This document shows positions 48,986 through 59,104 of a DNA stretch of 64,000 nt, piece after piece. Made by a program: the position numbers and the translations under genes. Within the stretch, counting starts at the first letter, position 1; each line of letters begins with the position of its first letter. Origin of the DNA: Rhizobium sp. PP-CC-3A-592 (GTDB lineage: Bacteria > Pseudomonadota > Alphaproteobacteria > Rhizobiales > Rhizobiaceae); the NCBI RefSeq assembly GCF_003217095.1, contig NZ_QJSR01000004.1, forward strand, positions 350,893 to 414,892, read 5' to 3'. The notes under the pieces are model-generated. The model ran no database searches. It was not told where the DNA came from and saw nothing but the letters and a program-made list of their open reading frames with translations.

Positions 48986-49467
48986 CAGCGGCTCCCGTAG
49001 GTGTCGAACAGGCCGAAGCCCGGATTGGTAGGGTCGATGGTCTTACCATTGTTCCGGCCAGGGCTGAGACGCGGCAAAGGCAGGGTAGGATCGCTGGCGA
49101 GATCGTCGAGCGTCGCGCCATACATGGCCTCGGCCGTCTTCAGATCCGGCGCAGGCAGGACGGCGGCGAGCGTAAACCCACGCTTTTCCAGCCGATGTGC
49201 GAGATAGGTCGGCCCTTCCAACGCTACGAGAAGTCGCAGCGCCAGTTCGATCAGGATGACGGCCAGAGCGGCACCGGCAAGTCCGCCGGCCGCTGCCATC
49301 GCGCTTTGGAGGATGAAGACGGCGATGCCGGCGGTCCATTGGCGCTTGAAGAGAAGCCAGAAGGCGGGAAAGACGAAGCCAGGCCAAGCGAAGCGATCGG
49401 CAACGAAGACCGCATCCGCACTGTCGGGCCGCGCGCCGGGCGGGAGATAGACGAGAAACGGTGTCAT
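48985..49467 (-). CDS. DUF2628 family membrane protein
   Basis: 160 residues of unknown function between hisB and hisH. From ATG 49467 (MTPFLVYLPPGARPDSADAVF) the first 25 residues are hydrophilic; FAWPGFVFPAFWLLFKRQWTAG and a longer hydrophobic stretch AVFILQSAMAAAGGLAGAALAVILIELALR (in two parts, about residues 50-80) give two or three membrane segments, then a conserved RLEKRGFTLAAVLPAPDLKTA and a hydrophilic tail ending FGLFDTYGSR. Translationally coupled to hisH by TGATG. The position inside the his operon is, as I recall, shared among rhizobia, though no role in histidine synthesis is evident. Confidence 0.88.
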   Translation of the reverse strand: MTPFLVYLPPGARPDSADAVFVADRFAWPGFVFPAFWLLFKRQWTAGIAVFILQSAMAAAGGLAGAALAVILIELALRLLVALEGPTYLAHRLEKRGFTLAAVLPAPDLKTAEAMYGATLDDLASDPTLPLPRLSPGRNNGKTIDPTNPGFGLFDTYGSR

Positions 49468-49566
49468 AAGCAGCCTGCTCTCAACAGAAGGATCTTCTCT
49501 CAGGAAGACGTGTTTCGACGTGGCTGATACCACGCCTGCTCGGCGTCCGCTGCAGAAGGGTCCGGC

Positions 49567-50172
49567 TTAAGCCAGCGTTCCCTTCGTGGAAGGAATGCGG
49601 CCGGCCTGGCGGGGGTCGATCTCGGTTGCCGTGCGCAGCACGCGGGCAACGGCCTTGAAGCATGTCTCGGCGATATGATGGTTGTTCGCGCCGTAGATGT
49701 TCTGGATATGCAGCGTGATGCCGGCATTCTGCGCCAGAGCGTGGAAGAACTCTCGCACCAGCTCCGTGTCGAACGTGCCGATCTTCGGCGAGGAGAACGC
49801 GACGTTCCAGACGAGGAACGGACGCCCGGAAACGTCCACCGCCGCCCGCGTCATCGTTTCGTCCATGGCAAGATCGATCGAGGCATAGCGCGTGATGCCG
49901 CGCCGGTCGCCGAGCGCTTTGGCGATCGCCTGACCGATGGCGATGCCGGTGTCCTCGACGGTGTGGTGATCGTCCACATGCAGGTCACCCTTCGCCTCGA
50001 TCGTCATGTCGATCAGGGAATGGCGCGACAGTTGATCGAGCATATGGTCGAAGAAGCCGACGCCCGTCGAGATGGTCGAGGCCCCGGTGCCGTCGATCAC
50101 GACGGACACGGAGACGGACGTCTCGTTGGTCTTGCGGGATATGCTGCCGCTGCGGCCTTCTGCCTGTGCCAT
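49567..50172 (-). CDS. hisB: Imidazoleglycerol-phosphate dehydratase
   Basis: Dehydrates IGP to imidazole-acetol phosphate. 201 residues, the dehydratase alone, not the fused phosphatase of enterics. Two metal-binding blocks: [18 protein letters not shown] with [20 protein letters not shown] (second half seen as [10 protein letters not shown]), and the later [15 protein letters not shown] and [17 protein letters not shown]. First gene of the minus-strand his group, divergent from hslV by 212 bases. Confidence 0.98.
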   Translation of the reverse strand: MAQAEGRSGSISRKTNETSVSVSVVIDGTGASTISTGVGFFDHMLDQLSRHSLIDMTIEAKGDLHVDDHHTVEDTGIAIGQAIAKALGDRRGITRYASIDLAMDETMTRAAVDVSGRPFLVWNVAFSSPKIGTFDTELVREFFHALAQNAGITLHIQNIYGANNHHIAETCFKAVARVLRTATEIDPRQAGRIPSTKGTLA

Positions 50173-50287
50173 CGGGAACTCCGGTCTGTGAAAGTCGCCT
50201 GATATCAGGCCGGCCGGAAAATATCCAGCTTCGATTATCCGGCTGCTATTCGCCCGTCATACGGGGCACGTGCCACCCTCTGCGGCA

Positions 50288-50317
50288 CCCTTTGCAATCG
50301 CTGTGGCCATTCTTACA
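50288..50317 (+). promoter_or_regulatory. Possible heat-shock (RpoH) promoter of hslVU
   Basis: CCCTTTGCA at 50288-50296 and CCATTCTTAC at 50307-50316 loosely resemble the RpoH pattern CTTGAA / CCATnT. Expected because hslVU is a classic RpoH target, but the match is partial and the spacing (10 bases) is short. Confidence 0.25.
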
Positions 50318-50384
50318 TAGATCGCAACATCAAGCATCGAACGCCCCGGGAACAGAGCCGGGGGCGGAAAGCAACAGGACGTTC

Positions 50385-50942
50385 ATGAGCGAACATAACC
50401 CCTACGGAACCATGCATGCGACCACGATCATCACCGTGCGCAAGGGCGGCCAAGTGGTCATGGCCGGCGACGGTCAGGTCAGCCTCGGCCAGACGGTGAT
50501 GAAGAGCAATGCCCGCAAGGTGCGCCGGCTCGGCAAGGGCCAGGTCATCGCGGGTTTTGCCGGCGCCACGGCCGACGCCTTCACCCTGCTGGAGCGGCTG
50601 GAGGCCAAGCTGGAGCAATATCCCGACCAGCTGATGCGCGCCGCCGTCGAGCTCGCCAAGGACTGGCGGACCAACAAGTACCTGCGCAATCTCGAGGCGA
50701 TGATGCTGGTCGCCGACAAGACGATCACGCTGGCCATCACCGGCAATGGCGACGTGCTGGAGCCGGAACATGGCACCATCGCCATCGGCTCGGGCGGCAA
50801 TTACGCCTATGCCGCAGCCCGGGCGCTGATGGATTCGGACCGGACGGCCGAAGAGATCGCCCGCCGCGCCATGGAGATCGCCGGCGATATCTGCGTCTAT
50901 ACCAACGGCAACATCGTCGTCGAGACGCTGGATGTCGCCTGA
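50385..50942 (+). CDS. hslV: ATP-dependent protease subunit HslV
   Basis: Proteasome-like threonine peptidase of the HslUV complex. From ATG 50385 the protein has 185 residues with a 12-residue propeptide, leaving Thr13 ([10 protein letters not shown]) as the catalytic N-terminus. Other marks: [39 protein letters not shown] and [28 protein letters not shown] precedes the start. The downstream GNAT gene overlaps its last codons by 11 bases, and hslU follows it. Confidence 0.97.
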   Translation: MSEHNPYGTMHATTIITVRKGGQVVMAGDGQVSLGQTVMKSNARKVRRLGKGQVIAGFAGATADAFTLLERLEAKLEQYPDQLMRAAVELAKDWRTNKYLRNLEAMMLVADKTITLAITGNGDVLEPEHGTIAIGSGGNYAYAAARALMDSDRTAEEIARRAMEIAGDICVYTNGNIVVETLDVA

Positions 50943-51456
50943 GCCCGGCGACCTTTACGTCTTTCGCGCCGTGCGCCACGAGGATTTTCCGCGCCTGGCC
51001 CAGTGGCTCGCCGAGCCGCATGTCATGAGATGGTGGGATGCGGCGGAGGTCGAGCTCGCCGCCATCGCGCAAGCGATGAAGACGGGGGAAACGCAGCCGA
51101 TGATCGTCGAATGGGAGGGACGGCCCATCGCCTACCTCCAGACCTACGATCCGCACCGCGAGGCGGACCATCCCTATCGCGACCAGCCGGTGGGAACGCT
51201 CGGCCTCGACATGGTGATCGGCCTGCCCGATGACATCGGCAAGGGTCATGGCGGGAAGATAGCCGCAAGTCTTGCCGACCGGCTTTTCGCCACGGGCACG
51301 ACGCGGATCGTCATCGATCCGCACCCCGAGAATTCCCGCGCGATCCGGGCCTATGAGAGAGCCGGATTCCGCTTCATCGACCAGCGTCACAGCCTTTACG
51401 GTCCGGCCCATCTCATGGCGCTGGATGCCCAGATTGAAGAAACGGACACACCATGA
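50932..51456 (+). CDS. GNAT family N-acetyltransferase
   Basis: 174 residues. Opening [27 protein letters not shown] and the acetyl-CoA loop [17 protein letters not shown] (about residues 101-117), then [21 protein letters not shown], place it in the GNAT group near AacA4/IucB-type enzymes. The substrate cannot be predicted; aminoglycoside acetyl transfer is possible but unproven. It is squeezed between hslV and hslU, overlapping hslV by 11 bases and hslU by 4, so all three are made from one message. Confidence 0.9.
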   Translation: MSPEPGDLYVFRAVRHEDFPRLAQWLAEPHVMRWWDAAEVELAAIAQAMKTGETQPMIVEWEGRPIAYLQTYDPHREADHPYRDQPVGTLGLDMVIGLPDDIGKGHGGKIAASLADRLFATGTTRIVIDPHPENSRAIRAYERAGFRFIDQRHSLYGPAHLMALDAQIEETDTP

Positions 51457-52760
51457 CCACCTTTTCCCCCCGAGAGATCGTTTCCGAACTCGATCGCTAC
51501 ATCATCGGCCAGCACGATGCGAAACGCGCCGTTGCCATTGCGCTGCGAAACCGCTGGCGCCGCCAGCAGCTTCCCGATGAGCTGCGCGACGAGGTGATGC
51601 CGAAGAACATCCTGATGATCGGGCCGACCGGCGTCGGCAAGACCGAAATCTCGCGCCGCCTCGCCAAGCTTGCCGGCGCACCCTTCATCAAGGTCGAGGC
51701 GACCAAGTTCACCGAAGTCGGCTATGTCGGCCGCGATGTCGAACAGATCATCCGCGATCTGGTCGAAGTCGGCATCGGCCTCGTGCGCGAGAAAAAGCGC
51801 GGTGAGGTGAAGGCGAAGGCGCACCAGAATGCTGAGGAACGCGTGCTCGACGCCTTGGTTGGCAGCACCGCGTCGCCCGCGACCCGCGACAGCTTCCGCC
51901 GCAAGCTGCGCGACAACGAGCTGGACGACAAGGAAATCGACATCGAGGTCGCGGACACCGCAAGCCCCGGCGGCGGCTTCGAAATCCCCGGGATGCCGGG
52001 CGCCAATATCGGCGTGCTCAACCTCTCGGACATGTTCGGCAAGGCCATGGGCGCCCGCACGAAGAAGGTGCACACGACGGTCAAGAAGTCCTATTCGCTC
52101 CTGATCGACGACGAATCCGACAAGCTGCTCGACAATGAACAGATCCAGCGGGAGGCCGTGCGCTCGGCCGAAAACGATGGCATCGTCTTCCTCGACGAGA
52201 TCGACAAGATCGCCGCCCGCGACGGTGGCATGGGTGCCGGCGTGTCGCGCGAAGGCGTGCAGCGCGACCTGCTGCCGCTGGTGGAAGGAACGACGGTCGC
52301 AACGAAGTATGGGCCGGTGAAAACTGACCATATCCTCTTCATCGCGTCCGGCGCCTTCCATGTGTCGAAGCCGTCGGATCTCCTGCCTGAACTTCAGGGT
52401 CGTCTGCCGATCCGGGTGGAGCTGAAGGCGCTGACCAAGGAAGACTTCCGCCGCATTCTGACGGAAACCGAGGCGAGCCTGATCCGCCAGTACAAGGCGC
52501 TGCTGGAGACGGAAGGCGTGACGCTCGACTTCTCCGACGATGCGCTCGACGCGCTGGCGGATGTCGCGGTGCACCTGAATTCCAGCGTCGAGAACATCGG
52601 CGCACGTCGCCTGCAGACGGTCATGGAACGCGTGCTCGACGAGATCTCGTTCGCGGCTCCCGACAAGTCGGGGGAGGAACTCAACATCGATGCCGAATAT
52701 GTGCGCAAGCATGTCGGCGACCTCGCGGCCAACACCGATCTGTCGCGTTACATCCTCTGA
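51453..52760 (+). CDS. hslU: ATP-dependent protease ATPase subunit HslU
   Basis: AAA+ unfoldase that feeds HslV. 435 residues. N-domain [36 protein letters not shown] in parts; Walker [21 protein letters not shown] (about 51-70); the family loop [15 protein letters not shown] (pore); the I-domain about 110-245; Walker [15 protein letters not shown]; sensor region and the C-terminal DLSRYIL tail that docks into HslV. Coupled to the GNAT gene by 4 bases. Confidence 0.98.
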   Translation: MTTFSPREIVSELDRYIIGQHDAKRAVAIALRNRWRRQQLPDELRDEVMPKNILMIGPTGVGKTEISRRLAKLAGAPFIKVEATKFTEVGYVGRDVEQIIRDLVEVGIGLVREKKRGEVKAKAHQNAEERVLDALVGSTASPATRDSFRRKLRDNELDDKEIDIEVADTASPGGGFEIPGMPGANIGVLNLSDMFGKAMGARTKKVHTTVKKSYSLLIDDESDKLLDNEQIQREAVRSAENDGIVFLDEIDKIAARDGGMGAGVSREGVQRDLLPLVEGTTVATKYGPVKTDHILFIASGAFHVSKPSDLLPELQGRLPIRVELKALTKEDFRRILTETEASLIRQYKALLETEGVTLDFSDDALDALADVAVHLNSSVENIGARRLQTVMERVLDEISFAAPDKSGEELNIDAEYVRKHVGDLAANTDLSRYIL

Positions 52761-52917
52761 CGAACCGATCGACGGCGTCCTCCGCGTCGCTTCTAAGGCG
52801 TGGAGGAAGCTGTTGCCGGGAGAGACGGAATGGCAGAGGAATGACGGATGGCATGATTCCGACACCTTTACGCCGCATCACCTAAACGAACCGCCGCACC
52901 CTCTGGAGACTGAAGCC

Positions 52918-53883
52918 TTGCGCAAACTCGTTCCCGCTCTCGCCCTCATCACGGCCCTGCTTGCTTTGGGCCTGATCGCCTCGGGTGCGCCGGCCAGAGC
53001 GGAGATACGCGTGATGCCGGAGGGCAACCGCAATGCCGAGCAGCCGTCGGTGCCCGGCGCATCGGTCCGCCGCACGAAGGCGGGAAAATCGAGCTTCGAC
53101 GCCAAATACGAGAAAGTGCGGCAGCTGCTCGCGACCGACAGCAAGCTGATGGGCAAGATCAAGTCCACCGCGCGAGCCTATGGCATCGACCCGATCCACA
53201 TGGTCGGCGCCATCGTCGGCGAGCATACCTATAATGTCGATGCCTATGACCGGCTTCAGTCCTACTACGTCAAGGCGGCGGCCTATGCCGGCAACAGTTT
53301 CCGCTTCGCCTATGATGGCGAATCGATCGCTGACTTCGTCGATCGCCCACAATTTTCCGTCTGCGCCGGCAAAAAGGGCTCCTACGCCCTGTGGAGCTGC
53401 CGCGAGGGCGTCTGGGACAAGGAATTCCGCGGCGAAACGGTCGGGGGCACATCGTTCCCGAACAACCGCTTCTCCGCCGTCTTCTTCCAACCCTTCTTTG
53501 CCGGACAGACCTTCGGCCTCGGCCAGATCAATCCACTGACGGCGCTGATGATGACCGACACCGTTGCGCGGGTGTCCGGCTATGAGCGGCTGGACGAGAA
53601 CAGCGCGGCCGACGTTTACAAGGCGATCATGGACCCCGACCAGTCGCTTGCCTACATGGCCGCCGTCATCCGCCACTCCATCGACGTCTATCGCTCGGTG
53701 GCCGACGTCGATATTTCCGACAACCCCGGCATCACGGCGACGCTCTACAATATCGGCAATCCCGACCAGCGCGCAGCAGAGCTCGCAGCGAAAAACCGAT
53801 CGGGCGCCGCACAGTGGCCCGAGGAAAACTACTATGGCTGGCTGGTGAACGAGAAGCTGACGGAATTGAAGACGCTTCTCTGA
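52918..53883 (+). CDS. DUF1402 family secreted protein
   Basis: 321 residues from TTG 52918, the only sensible start: it has CTGGAG at 52903-52908 and opens a typical signal peptide (LRKLVPALALITALLALGLI, then ASGAPARAEIRV with cleavage after ARA). The frame is open further upstream but overlaps hslU and has no signal-compatible ATG. The mature part has YGIDPIHMVGAIVGEHTYNVDAYD, reminiscent of a lysozyme-like glutamate region of transglycosylases, and FGLGQINPLTALMMTD, also seen in that fold (GLGQINP resembles the GLMQI motif). NPGITATLYNIGNPDQRA closes it. A periplasmic murein-active role is a reasonable guess. No known pathway. Confidence 0.85.
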   Translation: MRKLVPALALITALLALGLIASGAPARAEIRVMPEGNRNAEQPSVPGASVRRTKAGKSSFDAKYEKVRQLLATDSKLMGKIKSTARAYGIDPIHMVGAIVGEHTYNVDAYDRLQSYYVKAAAYAGNSFRFAYDGESIADFVDRPQFSVCAGKKGSYALWSCREGVWDKEFRGETVGGTSFPNNRFSAVFFQPFFAGQTFGLGQINPLTALMMTDTVARVSGYERLDENSAADVYKAIMDPDQSLAYMAAVIRHSIDVYRSVADVDISDNPGITATLYNIGNPDQRAAELAAKNRSGAAQWPEENYYGWLVNEKLTELKTLL

Positions 53884-53926
53884 AACACATAAGACCGGCC
53901 CCCACAATCAAAGGCCAGAACGACCC

Positions 53927-55321
53927 ATGGATATGATCTCACGACCCTTCGAGCCGCCGGCCCCTGTTCCGCGCGCGCAGGACCTCTCCAAGTTCGAGGT
54001 CCTCCGGACGGTCCTGCGCAATCCGCTCGAGCTTTGGAGCGAGCAGTCCTACACGCTGCCCTGGATCGAAACGCGGTTCGTCAACCAGCAGACCCTGATC
54101 GTCAACGATCCCGGCCTGATCCGCTATATTCTTGTCGAAAACGTCGCGAATTATGAAATGTCGGAGGTGCGTCGCCTCGTTCTGCGGCCGATCCTGCGCG
54201 ATGGCCTGCTGACGGCCGAAGGTGCCACGTGGAAGCGGACCCGCAAGGCGGTGGCGCCGGTGTTCACGCCACGCCACGCCAAGGGCTTCGCCGACAAGAT
54301 GCTCTCGACCTGCGAGCATTATGCCGGCCGCTACGATCGCGCCGTCGATGCAGACGGTGTGGTCGATATCGCCACCGACATGACGGAACTGACCTATGAT
54401 ATCCTGGCGGAGACCTTGTTTTCCGGGCAGATCGCCGCGGAAACCGAGAGTTTCACCAAGGATGTCGAGACGCTGCTCGGCAGCATGGGGCGTGTCGATC
54501 CCATGGATATGCTGCTTGCCCCCTCTTGGGTTCCGCGCGTCACGCGCTGGGGCAGCGGTAAGCTGATGCGCCGCTTCGGCACGGTCGTGGCCGCCACCAT
54601 GGAGGAGCGCCGCCGGCAGATGCGCGCCCATCCCGACACGGTGCCGCAGGACTTCCTCACGCTGCTTCTGGAGCGGGAAGGCCCGGACGGTCTGCATGCC
54701 GACGAGATCGCCGACAACATCCTGACCTTCATCGGCGCCGGCCACGAGACCACGGCCCGCGCGCTCGGCTGGACATTCTACTGCATTGCTCACGCGCCGG
54801 AATTCCGCGCGCTGATGGAAGCCGAAATCGACCGCGTCATCGGAGACGGCACGGACCCGGTCGATTGGCTGGAGAACATGCCGCATGTCCGCGCCGCGTT
54901 CGAGGAATCCATGCGGCTCTATCCGCCGGCGCCGTCGATCAACCGGGCAGCTATCGAAGCGGACAGCTGGACGTCGCCAACCGGCGAGCGCATCGATATC
55001 GCCAAGGGCGTTTCGGTCCTTGTCATGCCCTGGACCCTGCACCGCCATACGCTCTACTGGGAAAGGCCGCGCGCCTTCATGCCGCAGCGCTTCATGCCCG
55101 GCAATCGCGAGAGCCTGCACCGCTTCCAGTACCTGCCCTTCGGTGCCGGCCCGCGCGTCTGCATCGGTGCTACGTTCGCGCTACAGGAAGCGGTCATCGC
55201 GCTCGGCGTGCTGATGAAAACCTATCGCTTCGACGTGACGCCACAAACGCGCCCCTGGCCCGTGCAAAGGCTGACGACGCAGCCTCAGGGCGGTATCCCC
55301 ATGCGCGTCACGCGCCGATAA
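53927..55321 (+). CDS. Cytochrome P450
   Basis: 464 residues, soluble bacterial P450 without an N-terminal anchor. I-helix oxygen-activation motif FIGAGHETTARALGW (about 265-279), K-helix EESMRLYPP (ExxR), the PxRF segment FMPQRFMPG, and the heme loop YLPFGAGPRVCIGATFALQE with the thiolate Cys412. Nothing nearby encodes a ferredoxin or ferredoxin reductase, so the electron donor and substrate are unknown. Start ATG 53927; ATG 53933 is possible. Family level looks like the CYP clade related to fatty-acid or xenobiotic hydroxylases, but I do not assign it. Confidence 0.95.
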   Translation: MDMISRPFEPPAPVPRAQDLSKFEVLRTVLRNPLELWSEQSYTLPWIETRFVNQQTLIVNDPGLIRYILVENVANYEMSEVRRLVLRPILRDGLLTAEGATWKRTRKAVAPVFTPRHAKGFADKMLSTCEHYAGRYDRAVDADGVVDIATDMTELTYDILAETLFSGQIAAETESFTKDVETLLGSMGRVDPMDMLLAPSWVPRVTRWGSGKLMRRFGTVVAATMEERRRQMRAHPDTVPQDFLTLLLEREGPDGLHADEIADNILTFIGAGHETTARALGWTFYCIAHAPEFRALMEAEIDRVIGDGTDPVDWLENMPHVRAAFEESMRLYPPAPSINRAAIEADSWTSPTGERIDIAKGVSVLVMPWTLHRHTLYWERPRAFMPQRFMPGNRESLHRFQYLPFGAGPRVCIGATFALQEAVIALGVLMKTYRFDVTPQTRPWPVQRLTTQPQGGIPMRVTRR

Positions 55322-55422
55322 AATACCCGCAGGGGTTTGCCCTTATTATCAGAAAACGTTGACTTCACGGCGTTCGTGAGGACATTGCAATGCACGAAAC
55401 GGGGAAAGAGCGAGGAGACGTC

Positions 55423-57582
55423 ATGAGCCGCATCGACACACAGGGTTTGCAGATCGAACAGGGCCTTCACGCCTTCATCGTCAACGAGGCGCTGCCGGGA
55501 ACGGGGATCGAGGCCGACCGTTTCTTCGAAAGCTTCTCCGCGATCGTCCATGATCTCGCGCCGAAGAACCGGGTCCTGCTGCAGGTTCGCGATGCGTTGC
55601 AAGAGAAAATCGATGCCTGGTACCGCGAAAACGGCGTGCCAGTCGATCTCAAGGCCTATACCGACTTCCTGACCGAGATCGGCTACCTTCTGCCGGAAGG
55701 GCCGGATTTCACCGTTTCCACCTCAAACGTCGATCCCGAAATCGCCGCGATCGCCGGGCCGCAGCTCGTCGTTCCCGTCATGAACGCGCGTTACGCCCTG
55801 AACGCCGCCAATGCGCGCTGGGGATCGCTCTATGATGCGCTCTACGGCACGGACGCGATTTCCGACGAGGGCGGTGCGGAGAAGGGCAAGGGCTACAACC
55901 CAGCCCGCGGCAGCAAGGTCATCGCCTGGGCGCGCAACTTCCTCGATTCGAGCGCGCCGCTTGACGGTGCCAGCTGGAACGACCTGCGCTCGATATCGAT
56001 CGCCGATGGCCGGCTGGTCCTGAACGACGGTTCGCTCTCGCTGAAGGACCCGGCCCAGTTCGCCGGCTTCAAGGGCGATGCCGCAGCGCCCGCGTCCATT
56101 TTCCTCAAGCGCAACGCCCTGCATGTCGAGATCGTCATCGACGCCAAGACCGCGATCGGTGCCGGTGATTCGGCACACATTTCCGACGTCGTGCTCGAAT
56201 CCGCCATCACCGCGATCATGGATTGCGAGGATTCGGTGGCCGCCGTCGATGCCGAAGACAAGACGCTGATCTACCGCAACTGGCTCGGCCTGATGGACGG
56301 TACGCTCGCCGAAGAGGTCGCCAAGGGCGGTCGCAGCTTTACCCGCCGCCTCAATCCGGATGTCGCCTTGACCGCGCCGGATGGCAGCGAAATCACGCTG
56401 AAGGGCCGGGCGCTGATGCTCGTGCGCAATGTCGGCCACCTCATGACCAATCCGGCGATCCTCGACCAGGACGGTAACGAGGTTCCCGAGGGCATCATGG
56501 ATGCCGTGATCACGGCCCTGATCGCGCTCCGGGACATCGGCCCGTCCGGCCGCCGCATGAACTCGCGCGAAGGCTCGATGTATGTCGTCAAGCCGAAGAT
56601 GCACGGTCCCGATGAAGTCGCCTTCGCCTGCGAGATCTTTACCCGCGTCGAGCAGGCGCTGGGCATGGCGCCGAACACGATCAAGATGGGCATCATGGAC
56701 GAGGAGCGCCGTACGACGGTCAACCTCAAGGCCTGCATCCGCGCTGCGCGCGAGCGTGTCGTGTTCATCAACACCGGCTTCCTCGATCGCACCGGCGACG
56801 AAATCCATACGTCCATGGAAGCCGGCCCGATGATCCGCAAGGGCGATATGAAGCAGGCGGCCTGGATCGCGGCTTACGAAAACTGGAACGTCGACATCGG
56901 CCTCGCCTGCGGTCTGGCCGGCCATGCCCAGATCGGCAAGGGCATGTGGGCCATGCCGGACCTGATGGCGGCCATGCTGGAGCAGAAGATCGCGCATCCC
57001 AAAGCTGGCGCCAACACCGCCTGGGTTCCCTCGCCGACGGCGGCGACCCTCCACGCGACGCATTATCACACGGTCGATGTCGCAGAGGTTCAGAAGGGCC
57101 TGAAGACCCGTCCGCGTGCCAAGCTCGATGATATCTTGTCCATTCCCGTGGCCACCCGCCCGAACTGGACGCCAGAAGAAATCCAGCGCGAACTCGACAA
57201 CAATGCGCAGGGCATTCTGGGCTACGTCGTGCGCTGGATCGACCAGGGCGTCGGCTGCTCCAAGGTGCCCGACATCAACAATATCGGCCTGATGGAAGAC
57301 CGCGCCACCCTGCGCATCTCCGCCCAGCACATGGCGAACTGGCTGCACCACGGCGTCGTCTCTGCCGATCAGGTGACCGAAACCCTGAAGCGCATGGCGG
57401 GCATCGTCGATCGGCAGAATGCGGACGATGCGGCCTACCGCCCGATGGCCACGGATTTCGACGGTTCCGTCGCCTTCCAGGCGGCCCTCGATCTCGTCTT
57501 CAAGGGTCGCGAACAGCCGAATGGTTACACCGAGCCGGTCCTCCACCGCCGCCGCATTGAGCTGAAAGCGGCATCGCAATAG
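55423..57582 (+). CDS. glcB: Malate synthase G
   Basis: Condenses glyoxylate and acetyl-CoA to malate in the glyoxylate cycle. From ATG 55423 (GAGGAG at 55412-55417) 719 residues, the G-type length. Visible blocks: [38 protein letters not shown] (Mg ligand region), [21 protein letters not shown] in parts with the catalytic Arg, [17 protein letters not shown] with the Mg Glu/Asp, [19 protein letters not shown] and the later GAGVPSP-equivalent [17 protein letters not shown]. The ATG at 55390 would add 11 residues. Ends in a shared terminator. Confidence 0.98.
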   Translation: MSRIDTQGLQIEQGLHAFIVNEALPGTGIEADRFFESFSAIVHDLAPKNRVLLQVRDALQEKIDAWYRENGVPVDLKAYTDFLTEIGYLLPEGPDFTVSTSNVDPEIAAIAGPQLVVPVMNARYALNAANARWGSLYDALYGTDAISDEGGAEKGKGYNPARGSKVIAWARNFLDSSAPLDGASWNDLRSISIADGRLVLNDGSLSLKDPAQFAGFKGDAAAPASIFLKRNALHVEIVIDAKTAIGAGDSAHISDVVLESAITAIMDCEDSVAAVDAEDKTLIYRNWLGLMDGTLAEEVAKGGRSFTRRLNPDVALTAPDGSEITLKGRALMLVRNVGHLMTNPAILDQDGNEVPEGIMDAVITALIALRDIGPSGRRMNSREGSMYVVKPKMHGPDEVAFACEIFTRVEQALGMAPNTIKMGIMDEERRTTVNLKACIRAARERVVFINTGFLDRTGDEIHTSMEAGPMIRKGDMKQAAWIAAYENWNVDIGLACGLAGHAQIGKGMWAMPDLMAAMLEQKIAHPKAGANTAWVPSPTAATLHATHYHTVDVAEVQKGLKTRPRAKLDDILSIPVATRPNWTPEEIQRELDNNAQGILGYVVRWIDQGVGCSKVPDINNIGLMEDRATLRISAQHMANWLHHGVVSADQVTETLKRMAGIVDRQNADDAAYRPMATDFDGSVAFQAALDLVFKGREQPNGYTEPVLHRRRIELKAASQ

Positions 57583-57638
57583 CGATGCCTGCCCGGCCAG
57601 CGTGCCGGCAGTCTGTGAACGGCATGAGATGCCCATAA

Positions 57639-57664
57639 AAAAACCCGGAGCGATCCGGGTTTTT
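57639..57664. terminator. Bidirectional terminator between glcB and the L,D-transpeptidase gene
   Basis: Perfect 11-bp stem AAAAACCCGGA (57639-57649) and TCCGGGTTTTT (57654-57664), loop GCGA, between convergent stops at 57582 and 57698. Confidence 0.9.
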
Positions 57665-57697
57665 CTGTGAAAGGCGATGAGGCCTTGATCGGTTCGA

Positions 57698-58369
57698 TTA
57701 CTGCTGGACGACGACCAGCGTGCTCTTGCCCGGGCGAACGCGGGAATAGAGGTCGATGATGTCCTGGTTCATCAGGCGGATGCAGCCCGAAGACGCGGCC
57801 GTGCCGATCGAGTTCCACTCCGGCGTGCCGTGCAGGCGGAACAGCGTGTCCTTGCCTTCATCGTTGAAGAGATAGAGTGCGCGCGCGCCGAGCGGGTTGC
57901 GCAGGCCCGGGCCCATGCCCGCCTCGACATATTGCGCGACGTCGGGACGGCGCTGCGCCATTTCCTTCGGCGGATGCCATGTCGGCCATTCCTGCTTCCA
58001 CGCGACATAGGCGCGGCCCTGCCAGGCAAAGCCCTGCTTGCCGACGCCGATCCCGTAGCGAACTGCCTTGCCGCCGGGCAGCACGTAATAGAGGAAGCGG
58101 TTCGGCGTGTTGACCACGATCGTGCCGACCGGCTCGTTCGTCGCGTAATCGATGATCTGGCGATGGAAGCGCTGATCGACGCGGTTGATCGGGATTGCCG
58201 GAAGCGCATAGCCGTGATCTTCGACCGGGCCGTAGCCGTCCGAGAAGATCTGGTTGGTCGCGACATGCTGGATCGGCGTGTTGGACGCGGTGACGGGCGC
58301 TGTGGAGCAACCGGCCAGAACGACGCTTGCCAGAAGGCTGCACAGGAAGAATGCGTTGCGGGTGCGCAT
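57698..58369 (-). CDS. L,D-transpeptidase lipoprotein (YkuD domain)
   Basis: 223 residues. Lipoprotein signal peptide with lipobox ASVVLAGC, lipidated Cys21. The YkuD catalytic domain spans about 80-220: VNTPNRFLYYVLPGGKAVRYG at the start (the family ITVDT/Q position), then RLHGTPEWNSIGTAASSGCIRLMNQD with His180 and nucleophile Cys196 in the SHGCIRL-type motif (here SSGCIRL). Such enzymes make 3-3 cross-links in peptidoglycan or attach proteins to it; rhizobia with polar growth carry many. Terminator shared with glcB. Confidence 0.94.
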   Translation of the reverse strand: MRTRNAFFLCSLLASVVLAGCSTAPVTASNTPIQHVATNQIFSDGYGPVEDHGYALPAIPINRVDQRFHRQIIDYATNEPVGTIVVNTPNRFLYYVLPGGKAVRYGIGVGKQGFAWQGRAYVAWKQEWPTWHPPKEMAQRRPDVAQYVEAGMGPGLRNPLGARALYLFNDEGKDTLFRLHGTPEWNSIGTAASSGCIRLMNQDIIDLYSRVRPGKSTLVVVQQ

Positions 58370-58530
58370 GAGAATCTCTTAAAAGGAAGCGAAGGACGGC
58401 TCGAGTGGTTCGACCATCAGCCACTACGCTTATTTTCCATTCGCCGGGTCCTTGCAAGGGAATGCGCTGCAGCATGAAGCTCTGCTGATTCAAATTCGCC
58501 ACGGATGGTTTTTTTGCAACAAAGACCACC

Positions 58531-59100
58531 ATGTCGGGCATTGAAGCGCATGCCAGACAGGAAGATGCCATGCCGATCGTCTCGCTTCACGCCACCACCC
58601 CGCTCCTCGACGGACGCCAGTCCCGCCGCGCGATGCTCGTCCGCCGCGGCCTGCAACGCTATCTTTACGACCTGCGTCATGCGGTGATGCCGGAACTGAC
58701 GCTGGCAAGTGGCCGCAGGGCCGATCTTGCCTCGATTTCCCCGAAAGGCGAGATCTGGATCGTCGAGATCAAGACGTCGATCGAGGATTTCAGGGTGGAC
58801 CGGAAATGGCCGGACTACCGGCTGCATTGCGACCGGCTGTTCTTTGCCTCCCATGCGGAGGTGCCGCTCGACATCTTCCCGGAGGATTGCGGCCTGTTTC
58901 TCTCCGACGGCTACGGCGCCGACATGATCCGCGATGCGCCGGAGCATCGTCTCTCGGCCCCGCAGCGCAAATCGGTCACGCTGAATTTCGCCCGGGCCGC
59001 AGCCCAGCGGCTCATGCTCGCCGAATGGTGCGTCGGCGGCGCCGGGGATGCCTTACCGCTGCAGGACATCATGTCCGGTGCACAGGACAGCGACCTCTGA
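58531..59100 (+). CDS. mmcB: MmcB family DNA repair protein
   Basis: 189 residues of the MmcB (PF06319) family of putative endonuclease-like proteins, SOS-induced in Caulobacter. Core: GRQSRRAMLVRRGLQRYLYDL, then LASGRRADLASISPKGEIWIVEIKTS with a PD-(D/E)xK-like Asp and EIK, and EDFRVDRKWPDYRLHCDRLFFA. The conserved part begins near residue 14 (MPIVSLHATTPLL, an ATG at 58570), so the annotated ATG 58531 may be too early. No GTTC-N7-GTTC LexA box was found upstream. Convergent with actR, 4 bases apart. Confidence 0.87.
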   Translation: MSGIEAHARQEDAMPIVSLHATTPLLDGRQSRRAMLVRRGLQRYLYDLRHAVMPELTLASGRRADLASISPKGEIWIVEIKTSIEDFRVDRKWPDYRLHCDRLFFASHAEVPLDIFPEDCGLFLSDGYGADMIRDAPEHRLSAPQRKSVTLNFARAAAQRLMLAEWCVGGAGDALPLQDIMSGAQDSDL

Positions 59101-59104
59101 AGGC

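Noticed and set aside
50166..50384. Extension of hslV to an upstream ATG at 50166
   Set aside because: The 73 extra residues are not HslV-like; a 12-residue propeptide before the catalytic Thr from ATG 50385 is normal.
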